NCBI GenBank assembly: GCA_007679095.1
Contig: VEFU01000029.1
Span: 1 to 53,656 of the forward strand
Direction: 5' to 3'
Length of the DNA stretch: 53,656 nucleotides
DNA from: Paenibacillus bovis
GTDB taxonomy: Bacteria; Bacillota; Bacilli; Bacillales; Bacillaceae_C
Made by a program: the position numbers and the translations under genes. The notes beneath the pieces were generated by a model. The model worked only from the letters and a program-made list of their open reading frames with translations. It did not search any database and had not been told where the DNA came from. This document shows positions 16,035-24,856 of this stretch, in pieces. Numbering within the stretch: position 1 is the first letter of the stretch; each line of letters opens with the position of its first letter.

Positions 16035-17054
16035 ATGATGAAACAATACTTACAAAAATTAATGAACGGTGAAAATTTAACGATGGTGGAAATGACAGAG
16101 GCTTCACGCTTACTATTTGACGGAAAAGTGACGGAAAGTGAAGCAGGTGCTTTCTTAGGGTTATTGTCATTGAAGGGAGAAACCGCGGATGAAATTACTG
16201 GCTTAGTCCAGGCGATACGTGAAAAATCTCCTGCTATTTTTACAGTGGAAGGCAGTGTGATCGATAACTGTGGAACTGGTGGCGACCGTTCTGGAAGTTT
16301 CAATATTAGTACGACATCAGCGTTTGTAATTGCTGGTGCCGGAATTACAGTTGCAAAGCATGGAAATCGTAGTGTTTCCAGCAAAACTGGTAGTGCAGAT
16401 GTTCTTGAGCACCTTGGTGTTTCACTGGATAATAGTCCGGAAAGAACGGCAGAATTATTGCAAGAAAATGGAATTGCCTTCTTATTTGCACCGAATGTAC
16501 ATCCTGCAATGAAAGCAGTGATGAAGGTTAGAAAGGACTTAGGTGTACCGACAATTTTTAATTTAATTGGACCACTAACAAATCCTGTAAATCTGGATAC
16601 ACAGATGTTAGGAATTTACCGACGTGATAAAATACAATTAATGGGCGAAGTATTAAAGAAATTAGGTAGAAAGCGTGCAGTGATTATTAATGGATCTGGC
16701 TTCCTTGATGAAGGAACATTATCTGGGGATAACCACCTTGTCATCTTAGAAGACGGAAATTTAAAAACAATCACACTTCATCCATCAGAAGTTGGATTGC
16801 CGACTTATTCGAATGAAGAAATTCTTGGTGGCGATTCTGAACGAAATGCAAATATTATGATGAGTGTTTTAAGAGGCGATGAAGGCCCGTTCCGTGATAC
16901 AGTCTTATTAAACGCAGGAATCGGAATTTATGCGAATGGAAAAGTATCTACGATTAAAGAAGGTATTGAATTGGCGAAAGAGAGTATTGATTCTGGTGCA
17001 GCTTTAGCGAAATTACAATTCTTAGTTGAACAAAGTAAGCAAGGAGTGGTATAA
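16035..17054 (+). CDS. trpD: Anthranilate phosphoribosyltransferase
   Basis: A 339-residue enzyme joining anthranilate to phosphoribosyl pyrophosphate, the second step of tryptophan synthesis. The PRPP/anthranilate signature is clear: NCGTGGDRSGSFNIST, then AKHGNRSVSSKTGSADVLE. Length is normal. AAGGAGAG precedes two adjacent ATGs (16035 and 16038); either could be used. It is the first gene after the tandem T-boxes; anthranilate synthase (trpE) is not upstream as it would be in B. subtilis. Confidence 0.96.
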   Translation: MMKQYLQKLMNGENLTMVEMTEASRLLFDGKVTESEAGAFLGLLSLKGETADEITGLVQAIREKSPAIFTVEGSVIDNCGTGGDRSGSFNISTTSAFVIAGAGITVAKHGNRSVSSKTGSADVLEHLGVSLDNSPERTAELLQENGIAFLFAPNVHPAMKAVMKVRKDLGVPTIFNLIGPLTNPVNLDTQMLGIYRRDKIQLMGEVLKKLGRKRAVIINGSGFLDEGTLSGDNHLVILEDGNLKTITLHPSEVGLPTYSNEEILGGDSERNANIMMSVLRGDEGPFRDTVLLNAGIGIYANGKVSTIKEGIELAKESIDSGAALAKLQFLVEQSKQGVV

Positions 17055-17846
17055 GTGGCAACAATATTAGATAAAATCATTGCTCAAAAAGAAATAGAGG
17101 TCCGTGAGCTGAAAGCAATTTACAGTTCACATCAAGCAACAACATTGAAAGAACGCCCATCATTATATGAAACATTTACGAGTGCAGACAAATTAAATAT
17201 TATCGCTGAGGTAAAACGCGCTTCACCATCTAAAGGGATTATAAATGACGGGGTGGATCCTATTTTACAAGCGAAGAGCTATGAGGATGCTGGAGCAGGA
17301 GCTATTTCTGTATTAACAGATCAAAAGTTTTTCAAAGGCTCTATGGCAGATCTTTCAGCGGTAGCGAACGCAGTGAATGTTCCTCTCCTCTGCAAGGACT
17401 TTATGATTGATGAGGTACAAATTGATGTAGCCAAAGATCATGGAGCTAGTGTCATTTTGCTAATTGCAGCGGCACTTCCAGAAGCGAGATTACGCGAGCT
17501 TTACCAATATGCAAGATCATTAAATTTAGATGTATTATTTGAAGTTCATAATGAAGAAGAGGCAGAAGTAGCACTTAGAATTGGTGCGCGAATTGTCGGC
17601 ATTAATAATCGTGATTTGAAAACATTCCACGTAGATCTAGGTGTAACAGAACGGGTTGCTGAAATGCTAAAAGACGAAAATATCCTTTTAGTGAGTGAGA
17701 GTGGAATTAAGACGAAGCAAGATGTAGAGTTTGTTGAAGCTGCTGGAGCAAAAGCAATCCTTGTTGGTGAAACATTAATGCTTGCAGATGATATTGCAGC
17801 AACTATTCATGATTTCCGTGTTCCATTTCGAAAGGTGTTGAAATAG
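17055..17846 (+). CDS. trpC: Indole-3-glycerol phosphate synthase
   Basis: A 263-residue TIM-barrel enzyme that closes the ring to indole-3-glycerol phosphate. Family signatures are IIAEVKRASPSKG (catalytic Lys), PLLCKDFMID and VGINNRDLKTF, with LVSESGI near the end. It starts with GTG immediately after the trpD stop, with AAGGAGTGG at the end of trpD as its ribosome binding site, and runs directly into trpF. Confidence 0.96.
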   Translation: MATILDKIIAQKEIEVRELKAIYSSHQATTLKERPSLYETFTSADKLNIIAEVKRASPSKGIINDGVDPILQAKSYEDAGAGAISVLTDQKFFKGSMADLSAVANAVNVPLLCKDFMIDEVQIDVAKDHGASVILLIAAALPEARLRELYQYARSLNLDVLFEVHNEEEAEVALRIGARIVGINNRDLKTFHVDLGVTERVAEMLKDENILLVSESGIKTKQDVEFVEAAGAKAILVGETLMLADDIAATIHDFRVPFRKVLK

Positions 17847-18497
17847 GTGCAAGTTAAAATATGCGGCATTATGTCGGAAGAAGCGGCACTAGCTGCATGT
17901 GAAGCAGGTGCCGATGTCATTGGATTTGTTTTTGCGGAAAGTAGACGGAAAATCTCACCCGAACGAGCAGCGGAATTAAGAAGGCTATTTCCTAACAATG
18001 TGAAGGCTGCAGGAGTATTTGTAAATGAAACGTTAGAGAATATTAAGCACATTGCAGAAGTTGCAAATCTCGATTATATCCAATTACATGGGGATGAAAC
18101 ACCGGAATTTTGTGCAAGTGTTCCAAACAAAGTGGTAAAAGCTTTCTCGATACGAACGAAAGCAGATTTAGATAGATTGTTAGATTATGATAATCATGTA
18201 GATTATTTCTTACTTGATAGTCCTGGTACTGATTTCCGAGGGGGCAGTGGTATTCCTTTTGATTGGGATTTATTACGAGACCTTCCAATTGAACGAAGTA
18301 AATTTATTCTTGCAGGTGGATTACATGCAGGAAATGTGCAAACGGCAATTAAACAGGTACAACCAATAATGGTAGATGTATCAAGTGGTGTCGAAACAAA
18401 CGGAGTAAAGGACTTAGAGAAAATAAGAGCTTTTATAAAAAATGCAAAATTAGAGGAGAGTACAAAAAATGGCAACTTACACATCACCAGATCATAA
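17847..18497 (+). CDS. trpF: Phosphoribosylanthranilate isomerase
   Basis: A 216-residue TIM barrel ([11 protein letters not shown] with the catalytic Cys; GLHAGNV and DVSSGVE near the phosphate site) that converts phosphoribosylanthranilate to the ribulose form. The GTG start directly follows the trpC stop. Its 3' end overlaps trpB by 29 bases, which adds a tail (NGNLHITRS) after the last conserved helix. The tail looks non-functional and reflects the overlap rather than an extra domain. Confidence 0.94.
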   Translation: MQVKICGIMSEEAALAACEAGADVIGFVFAESRRKISPERAAELRRLFPNNVKAAGVFVNETLENIKHIAEVANLDYIQLHGDETPEFCASVPNKVVKAFSIRTKADLDRLLDYDNHVDYFLLDSPGTDFRGGSGIPFDWDLLRDLPIERSKFILAGGLHAGNVQTAIKQVQPIMVDVSSGVETNGVKDLEKIRAFIKNAKLEESTKNGNLHITRS

Positions 18498-19668
18498 AGG
18501 CCGTTACGGAAATTTCGGTGGCCGCTTTGTTCCAGAAACATTAATGACAGCCGTCTTGGAATTAGAACAAGAATATGAAAAAGCAATTGCAGACCCAGCA
18601 TTTGCGCAAGAGATGGAAAAATATTTAAAACAATATATTGGTCGCGAAACACCTCTTTATTTTGCAGAAAACTTAACGAGAGTATTAGGTGGGCCAAAAG
18701 TATATTTGAAACGTGAAGACCTAAATCATACTGGTGCACACAAAATTAATAATACGATTGGGCAAGCGTTGTTAACGAAAAGAATGGGTAAAAACAAGGT
18801 TGTTGCGGAAACAGGTGCGGGTCAACATGGTGTTGCAACAGCGACTGTTTGTGCATTACTTGGCTTAGAATGTATTGTTTTTATGGGAGAAGAAGACATC
18901 CGACGTCAGCAACTAAATGTATTCCGTATGGAGTTGCTTGGTGCTGAAGTCCGTGGTGTTTCACAAGGGAGCGGTACATTAAAAGATGCGGTTAATGAGG
19001 CGCTTCGTTATTGGGTGGCAAATGTGGAAGACACTCATTATATTCTAGGCTCTGTTGTTGGTCCACATCCATTCCCAAGAATTGTTCGTGATTTCCAAAG
19101 TGTCATTGGGAATGAAACGAAACAACAAATGTTAGATCAAGAAGGGAAGCTTCCTGATGCGGTTGTTGCCTGTATTGGTGGCGGTAGTAACGCAGCAGGA
19201 ATGTTCTATCCGTTTATTGAAGATGAAGATGTGAAGATTTATGGGGTAGAAGCTGCAGGATCTGGAATTGAGACAGGAAAACATGCAGCAGTATTGACGG
19301 ATGGAAAAGCAGGAGTGCTACATGGTACATTAACGTACTTGCTACAAGATGAAGCAGGTCAAATCCAAAGTGCACATTCTATTTCCGCTGGACTGGATTA
19401 TCCAGGAGTGGGACCAGAACATGCTCATTTAAAAGATATTGGTCGTGTAACGTATACGTCGGTTACAGATTCTGAAGCATTAGAGGCATTTCAATTCTTA
19501 TCGAAAACAGAAGGAATTATTCCGGCACTAGAGAGTTCACATGCCGTTGCATATGCAATGAAGCTAGCAAAAGAAATGAAAGAAACAGAAACGCTCGTCA
19601 TTTGTTTATCTGGTAGAGGCGATAAAGATGTAGATGCAGTGAGAGAAGCAATTGGAGGCGGGAAGTAA
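18469..19668 (+). CDS. trpB: Tryptophan synthase beta chain
   Basis: A 399-residue PLP enzyme joining indole and serine. The PLP lysine lies in [23 protein letters not shown] and the phosphate-binding [10 protein letters not shown] follow, and the C-terminal LSGRGDKD is present. The ATG at 18469 follows AGAGGAGAG inside the end of trpF. The stop overlaps the trpA start by one base, so the two subunits are coupled, as expected for an alpha2-beta2 complex. Confidence 0.97.
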   Translation: MATYTSPDHKGRYGNFGGRFVPETLMTAVLELEQEYEKAIADPAFAQEMEKYLKQYIGRETPLYFAENLTRVLGGPKVYLKREDLNHTGAHKINNTIGQALLTKRMGKNKVVAETGAGQHGVATATVCALLGLECIVFMGEEDIRRQQLNVFRMELLGAEVRGVSQGSGTLKDAVNEALRYWVANVEDTHYILGSVVGPHPFPRIVRDFQSVIGNETKQQMLDQEGKLPDAVVACIGGGSNAAGMFYPFIEDEDVKIYGVEAAGSGIETGKHAAVLTDGKAGVLHGTLTYLLQDEAGQIQSAHSISAGLDYPGVGPEHAHLKDIGRVTYTSVTDSEALEAFQFLSKTEGIIPALESSHAVAYAMKLAKEMKETETLVICLSGRGDKDVDAVREAIGGGK

Positions 19669-20459
19669 TGGGGAAAGAACGTATAGATGCAGCTTTTGCA
19701 AAAGTGTTAGAAAAAGGGGATAAAGCATTTGTTCCATATATTATGGCTGGTGATGGTGGACTAGAAAACTTAAGGGAACAGGTACAGTTTCTAGAAGATA
19801 GTGGAGCCACTGTTGTTGAACTAGGTATTCCTTTCTCTGATCCCGTTGCAGATGGACCAGTGATACAAGAGGCTGGATTACGTGCACTGGCAAATGGTAC
19901 GACATTAGATGGCGTATTGCAAAATTTGTCCGAGTGGAAAGAATCCCGTTCGATTCCAATTGTGCTCATGACATACTTCAATTTAATATTTTCATATGGA
20001 ATTGAGCATTTTGCAGCTCGTTGTGTAGAAGTAGGTGTAGACGGACTTATCATCCCAGACATGCCTATGGAGGAAGAGGATATGGTCACTCCTACATTTA
20101 GTGAGCATGGACTCGCATTAATTCGTCTCGTCTCACCAACTAGTCCAAAAAGCCGAATTGAAAAAATTGCTGGCAGTACGGAAGGATTTCTTTATGCAGT
20201 GACGGTAAAAGGAACTACTGGAGCACGAAGCAAATATGAGGAAGGATTATCCGACTATTTGCAAGACCTAAAACAATTTTCAAGCGCCCCTGTGTTAGCA
20301 GGATTCGGAGTCTCCTCACCAGAACAGGTTCGTGAGTTAAGTAGCTATTGTGATGGCGTCATTGTTGGTAGTAAAATTGTTGAATTACTAGCTTCTGGAA
20401 AGAGACAAGAAATAAGCGAAATTATTCAAGCTGCAAAGGTTAGTGAAACAATTATTTAA
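19668..20459 (+). CDS. trpA: Tryptophan synthase alpha chain
   Basis: A 263-residue TIM barrel that splits indole-3-glycerol phosphate and channels indole to TrpB. The catalytic Glu and Asp are in VELGIPFSDPVADGPVIQEA (E near residue 48, D near 59) and the phosphate site is in GFGVSSPEQV. It shares its ATG with the stop codon region of trpB (TAATG) and is the last gene of the operon; no clear terminator follows. Confidence 0.96.
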   Translation: MGKERIDAAFAKVLEKGDKAFVPYIMAGDGGLENLREQVQFLEDSGATVVELGIPFSDPVADGPVIQEAGLRALANGTTLDGVLQNLSEWKESRSIPIVLMTYFNLIFSYGIEHFAARCVEVGVDGLIIPDMPMEEEDMVTPTFSEHGLALIRLVSPTSPKSRIEKIAGSTEGFLYAVTVKGTTGARSKYEEGLSDYLQDLKQFSSAPVLAGFGVSSPEQVRELSSYCDGVIVGSKIVELLASGKRQEISEIIQAAKVSETII

Positions 20460-20489
20460 TCAATCTTCGTATTCTTAATGTTTTTGTCA

Positions 20490-20515
20490 TGTTAGGAACT
20501 TCATAATTGGGGTAA
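20490..20515 (+). promoter_or_regulatory. Candidate sigma-B promoter
   Basis: A GTTAGG-like -35 and a perfect GGGTAA -10 separated by 13 bases, 33 bases before the next gene. The -10 matches the rsbV promoter in this window; the -35 is weaker (GTTA rather than GTTT). Confidence 0.4.
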
Positions 20516-20547
20516 ATAATAGGCAAAGACTTAAGGAGGAAGATAGC

Positions 20548-20829
20548 ATGAGTAAAGTTAAAAGCATTAGTCCTTATGTAGTAATAGGAATTGGTCTAGC
20601 AGGAGCTTCTTACTTATCTTCCAAGAATAATAGAGATCAATTAGTACAGGTTTCAAGGAAAGTAATGGAAAAAGTGAAAGTTATTTATACTGGGAGATCC
20701 TCTGGTGCGTGTGATGAGCTAATAGAAAAAGCCGGAAACCCTGACCCGCACGATATAGAGGATACGAAAATGGTAAGTGAAGGCGCCATGTATGCAGTAG
20801 AATATTATAATCAAGAAGAACAGCAATAA
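20548..20829 (+). CDS. Small protein with N-terminal membrane segment, unknown
   Basis: A 93-residue protein with one hydrophobic segment at residues 9-26 (YVVIGIGLAGASYLSS), a basic helical stretch and an acidic tail (NPDPHDIEDTKMVSEGAMYAVEYYN). TAAGGAGGAAGAT gives a secure ATG. The layout recalls YtxH-like small stress proteins of Bacillaceae, but I cannot assign the family. A possible sigma-B promoter lies upstream. Confidence 0.65.
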   Translation: MSKVKSISPYVVIGIGLAGASYLSSKNNRDQLVQVSRKVMEKVKVIYTGRSSGACDELIEKAGNPDPHDIEDTKMVSEGAMYAVEYYNQEEQQ

Positions 20830-20893
20830 GCAGAGGCTGGGACATAACCATTTGACTTGAATGTAAATCCGAACAATGTAAGTGTAGCTATAA

Positions 20894-21014
20894 CGCTTCG
20901 GAAATACACTTCGCTTTCCGCGGGCGGCTAATGAGCCTCCTCGGCGCTAAACGCCTGCGGGGTCTCATCGAGGCCTTTATTCCCGCAGGAGTCTTCGTGT
21001 ATTTCCTCCGCTGG
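20894..21014. repeat. GC-rich interspersed repeat, copy 1
   Basis: Carries the family core CTTTCCGCGGGCGGC ... CCTGCGGGGTCTCAT ... CCGCAGGAGTC between outer arms GAAATACAC and GTGTATTTC. The outer arms differ from the other copies but still pair with each other. GC content is far above the surrounding sequence. Orientation is opposite to copies 2 and 3. Confidence 0.85.
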
Positions 21015-21184
21015 TAACTAGAAATTTTTTTATAATTGATAAAGTGACCGAACTATCTTGTTTTGAAACAAGTTATAGTTCGGTTTTTATTTGCATCCAT
21101 ATACCTCTTTCCCAGCTCCTATTTTTGTTAGTTAATAGTACTTGTGTCGTTACTCCGAAAGTCTCGAATTTGAGTATTGCGGTA

Positions 21185-21198
21185 ATGAAAACGTTTTA
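21185..21198. promoter_or_regulatory. cre-like / LacI-type operator candidate
   Basis: TGAAAACGTTTTAC centres on the palindrome AAAACGTTTT and matches 12 of 14 positions of the CcpA cre consensus. It lies about 105 bases before the sugar-binding lipoprotein gene, consistent with carbon control. Confidence 0.45.
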
Positions 21199-21302
21199 CT
21201 TACATAATCATTTACTAAGTTTTAGTGGACAAGGAGGGTAGTATACATCTCTAGTTTCTCCGCATGAAATATTCGATAAAAATTAGGGTAGGGGTGCTGA
21301 AC

Positions 21303-22607
21303 ATGAAAAAGGCTGTCGCAATACTTGCGTTTTCATGCTTATTGTTTCTTGCTGGTTGTGGAAAAGATGACAGAACCGTAATCAGTATGTCCGTCTGGGG
21401 CATGCCTTGGGAAGATAAACTGTATACAGAAATCTACATTCCAGAATTTGAAAAACAAAATCCAGATATTAAGGTTAAATTCAATAACTATACGAATTAT
21501 CGAGAAAAGATCTTAACGTTAGCAGCGGGTAATAATGCACCAGATGTTATCAGACAAGGAGCTGCAGATGTTCCAAACTTTATTCAAAAGGGAATGAATC
21601 TTCCTTTAGATGATTACTTTGAAGAATCAGGAATTGATCGAAGTGATTTTGTTGATGCAGCATGGCCAGTAGCAACAATGGATGGAAAAACATATGCGAT
21701 TCCACAAGATGAGAATTTATTTGCTTTATATTACGATCCTCAAGCATTTAAAGAAGCAGGATTAAAAGAACCAGATCATGATTATACATTAGAGCAAATG
21801 TTGAAGGACGCGGAAGTTTTAACAAAGAAAAATGGGGATAATGTAGAACGTTATGGATTAGTTCAAGGTTGGAATGCTTGGAATTTTATGAATTATGTAA
21901 TGGCCTTTAATGGTTCTATTTGGAGTGATGACTTGCAGACATCCACGATTGGTTCAGAAGAGGCGATAAAAGCTCTAGAGTATTGGAAACAGCTAATGGT
22001 AGATTTTAATTTAACACCTTATCAATCCGAAATGGGACAAATTGGTCCTGACGTATACTTCCAAACTGGAAAAGCTGCCATGTATTTAGATGGAACATGG
22101 ATGGCCCCGTCAATTACAAAGGCAGCACCTGATTTCAAGTTTAAAGCTACTAGTTTTCCAAAAGGTGATAGAAAAGTAGTAAGAGCACAATCCGTTATGT
22201 GGGCAGTTAGTGCCGATAGTAAGCATCCGGATGAAGCGTGGAAACTAGCAGAATTCTTATCTACAAAAGAAGCATTAACTCAATATTGGCAAACACTTTG
22301 GGTTGCAGCGCCTGCAAGATATTCTGCCGTAAATAGTGAAGAATTTAAAAATGTGACAGGATTGGAAGATATTCCTGGAATAGACTCTGAGGAAGAATTT
22401 AAGGATAAGGCCGCATGGATTGTAGAAACATTTGATAATAAATGGGATACACAAGAGTGGGTAGGTCCTTACCACAGTATTTATGAACAGGAAGTAGATA
22501 ATGCGATTCAGTCTGTTTTAGTCAAAGGATCAAAGGTAACACCGCGAGAAGCATTGAAAAAAGCAGAAGAAAATATTAATAAAACAATCCAGCAACAAAA
22601 AGATTAA
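21303..22607 (+). CDS. Sugar ABC transporter substrate-binding lipoprotein
   Basis: A 434-residue family-1 extracellular solute-binding protein with lipoprotein signal MKKAVAILAF...LAGC (Cys at about residue 18), then a MalE/UgpB-like fold (SMSVWGMPWEDKLYTEIYIP, the DVIRQGAADVPNFI region, and AMYLDGTWMAP). It should bind an oligosaccharide outside the cell and deliver it to the two permeases that follow. The ATG at 21303 has AGGGGTG upstream; an ATG at 21264 lacks one. It is separated from the permeases by a 316-base gap containing a repeat element. Confidence 0.88.
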   Translation: MKKAVAILAFSCLLFLAGCGKDDRTVISMSVWGMPWEDKLYTEIYIPEFEKQNPDIKVKFNNYTNYREKILTLAAGNNAPDVIRQGAADVPNFIQKGMNLPLDDYFEESGIDRSDFVDAAWPVATMDGKTYAIPQDENLFALYYDPQAFKEAGLKEPDHDYTLEQMLKDAEVLTKKNGDNVERYGLVQGWNAWNFMNYVMAFNGSIWSDDLQTSTIGSEEAIKALEYWKQLMVDFNLTPYQSEMGQIGPDVYFQTGKAAMYLDGTWMAPSITKAAPDFKFKATSFPKGDRKVVRAQSVMWAVSADSKHPDEAWKLAEFLSTKEALTQYWQTLWVAAPARYSAVNSEEFKNVTGLEDIPGIDSEEEFKDKAAWIVETFDNKWDTQEWVGPYHSIYEQEVDNAIQSVLVKGSKVTPREALKKAEENINKTIQQQKD

Positions 22608-22676
22608 ACAGTAGTAGGCTGTCTAAGAGCATTATTTGATTTTTAGTTATGATAAAATTTTAATTCTTTAGCACAA

Positions 22677-22808
22677 TGTTGATTGTAGAGGAAGGCACGA
22701 GACTCCTGCGGGATGAAGGGTCAGTGTAAGACCCCGCAGGAGCGTTTAGCGACGAGGAGGCTTACCGAACCGCCCGCGGAAAGCGAGTGCCTGTAGCGGA
22801 AATCAACA
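22677..22808. repeat. GC-rich MITE-like repeat, copy 2
   Basis: A 132-bp element bounded by TGTTGATT and AATCAACA, with inner arms AAGGCAC / GTGCCT and the core GACTCCTGCGGG ... GACCCCGCAGGAGCG ... CGAGGAGGCT ... CCGCGGAAAGC. It sits between the binding-protein gene and the first permease gene of the same transport cluster. Confidence 0.9.
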
Positions 22809-22923
22809 GGTAGAGAAAGAGTTATATAGATTAACCTAATCATCACTTTTTCATTTTTAGGACATTTTGGACAGCCTTTCCATTAACAGTTGGACTATTA
22901 CGACCTTGTAAGGAGGGACAGTA

Positions 22924-23844
22924 ATGGGAATACAGGCGAATGCAACTACCGATAATCAATTACCCAAAAAACGAAAAAAAATAACTGGAAAACAAATTGC
23001 TCCATGGTTGTTTCTTGCTCCGGCATTAACGATTGTCATCACTTTTGTCGCATTACCTGCATTAGGGGGATTAGGTTTAAGCTTTTTTAAATACGATGCA
23101 ATTAACCCTCCTGAATTTATTGGGATGGAAAACTTCGCGTATTTAGTTGAGGATGAACTATTTAGGAAATCGATTTTTGTCACTATCTATTATGTATTTG
23201 GATCATTAATACCTGCAGTAGCAATATCTCTTGCAGTTGCTCTCATATTAAATAAGAAATGGTTCCCACTTAGAAATGTTGTACGAGCTACGTATTTTCT
23301 ACCAACGATAGTGTCAATGGTAGCAGTAGCTTTTGTATGGATGTGGTTATTTAACCCGCAGTTTGGACCAGTTAATGATTGGTTATCCAGTATCGGTATT
23401 GCTAAGCAACAATTTTTCGGAGATCCAAAGCTTGCAATGCCAATGTTGATTGTAATTGGAGTTTGGAAAGTAATTGGATTTAATATGGTCATTTATTTAG
23501 CTGGTTTACAAGGCATTGATAAAACATACTATGAGGCTGCAGAAATTGATGGTGCAAATTCTTTTCAACGTTTTCGCTATATTACATGGCCGTTATTAAT
23601 TCCTACTACATTTTTTGTTTGTACGATGGGAGTCATTAGTGGATTCCAAATTTTTGACCAGATTTTTATTATTACTGGTGGAGGACCGGCTCAATCGACA
23701 TATGCAATCGTATTTTATATTTACCAAAAGGCATTTAAAGAATGGGTGTTTGGATATGCTTCCTCTTTATCCATGATTTTGTTCTTTATCATCTTAGCTA
23801 TTACTCTCGTACAATATCGATTTATGGGAAGAGTACATTACTAA
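22924..23844 (+). CDS. Sugar ABC transporter permease (MalF/UgpA-like)
   Basis: A 306-residue permease with six hydrophobic segments after a basic N-terminus (PKKRKKITGKQIAPWLF). The EAA loop that docks to the ATPase is YYEAAEIDGANSFQRFRYITWP. It should form half of the channel with the next gene. AAGGAGGGACAGTA precedes the ATG. It follows the repeat copy 2, so it may need read-through or its own promoter. Confidence 0.9.
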   Translation: MGIQANATTDNQLPKKRKKITGKQIAPWLFLAPALTIVITFVALPALGGLGLSFFKYDAINPPEFIGMENFAYLVEDELFRKSIFVTIYYVFGSLIPAVAISLAVALILNKKWFPLRNVVRATYFLPTIVSMVAVAFVWMWLFNPQFGPVNDWLSSIGIAKQQFFGDPKLAMPMLIVIGVWKVIGFNMVIYLAGLQGIDKTYYEAAEIDGANSFQRFRYITWPLLIPTTFFVCTMGVISGFQIFDQIFIITGGGPAQSTYAIVFYIYQKAFKEWVFGYASSLSMILFFIILAITLVQYRFMGRVHY

Positions 23845-23870
23845 AATGAGTAAGAATGGAGGGGAACACA

Positions 23871-24731
23871 TTGGTAGATGCTCAAAAAACTAGTAGTAAA
23901 AGATTTACGATTAGGTTGTTATTCCGCGTTGCCATTGTCATTGTTGTCCTTACTGGCGCTTTTACGATGCTGTTACCGTTCTTATGGATGATTTTGACGT
24001 CATTAAAGACAGATCAAAATGTGTTTACTATTCCAGTCACATGGTTGCCGGAAGAATTTCAATGGGGAAACTATTTAAAAGCATGGGAGATTGCTGATTT
24101 TAGTCGCTATATATTCAATAGCCTCTTTGTAACAACTATTATCATGATATTTAGCTTATTGTTTAATAGTATGGCGGGCTATGCTTTTGCAAAGTATCGC
24201 TTTAGAGCAAGAGAACCTCTATTTCTATTATTGCTATCAACGATGATGATCCCAGGACAAGTAACGATGATTCCTGTGTATTTAATATTGGAACAGTTAG
24301 GTTTCTTAGATTCCTATTTTGGCCTTATTGTACCAGGATTAGCTACTGCATTTGGAATTTTCATTATGCGTCAGTTTATGCTAAGTATTCCCGATGATTT
24401 TATTGATGCTGCAAGAATTGATGGAGCAAGTGAAGCGCGGATATTCTTCCAAATTATTTTACCAATTAGTAAACCAGCAATATCAGCACTAGGGATATTT
24501 ACATTTGTAGGTGCATGGAATGATTTTCTCTTCCCACTACTCGTAATAAGTAGTGACTCTATGAAAACATTGCCATTGGCAATAGCCTCGTTAGCAGCAG
24601 GACAATATGTACAAAGTTGGCCGTTATTAATGGCGGCAGCAACGTTTATCACATTGCCGGTCATCGTCGTTTTTTTCATCGGCCAACGTTATTTCATTGA
24701 AGGAATTGCGATGACAGGAATTAAAGGATAA
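23871..24731 (+). CDS. Sugar ABC transporter permease (MalG/UgpE-like)
   Basis: A 286-residue permease with six hydrophobic segments and the EAA loop DAARIDGASEARIFFQIILP. It pairs with the preceding MalF-like protein. The TTG at 23871 follows GGAGGGGAACACA; the in-frame ATG at 23856 would contain this site. No ABC ATPase gene follows; such importers in Bacillus commonly use a shared ATPase such as MsmX. Confidence 0.9.
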   Translation: MVDAQKTSSKRFTIRLLFRVAIVIVVLTGAFTMLLPFLWMILTSLKTDQNVFTIPVTWLPEEFQWGNYLKAWEIADFSRYIFNSLFVTTIIMIFSLLFNSMAGYAFAKYRFRAREPLFLLLLSTMMIPGQVTMIPVYLILEQLGFLDSYFGLIVPGLATAFGIFIMRQFMLSIPDDFIDAARIDGASEARIFFQIILPISKPAISALGIFTFVGAWNDFLFPLLVISSDSMKTLPLAIASLAAGQYVQSWPLLMAAATFITLPVIVVFFIGQRYFIEGIAMTGIKG

Positions 24732-24740
24732 GATGTCGAC

Positions 24741-24780
24741 AATATTCGGGCGGTCTTGGAACTGTCCGAATATATTTTCT
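24741..24780 (+). terminator. Terminator after the sugar permeases
   Basis: Arms ATATTCGG / CCGAATAT with a mid-size loop, then TATATTTTCT. It separates the permeases from the GH172 gene, which therefore probably has its own promoter. Confidence 0.65.
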
Positions 24781-24821
24781 ATTAATCTATTGATTTATTG
24801 TCGAATATAGGCTAGCATAAA

Positions 24822-24835
24822 TGTAAACGATTACT
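24822..24835. promoter_or_regulatory. cre-like site upstream of the GH172 gene
   Basis: TGTAAACGATTACT matches 13 of 14 positions of the CcpA cre consensus, 22 bases before the start codon. It suggests catabolite repression of the gene. Confidence 0.6.
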
Positions 24836-24856
24836 TAGTAGAAGAGGTGGATGAGT

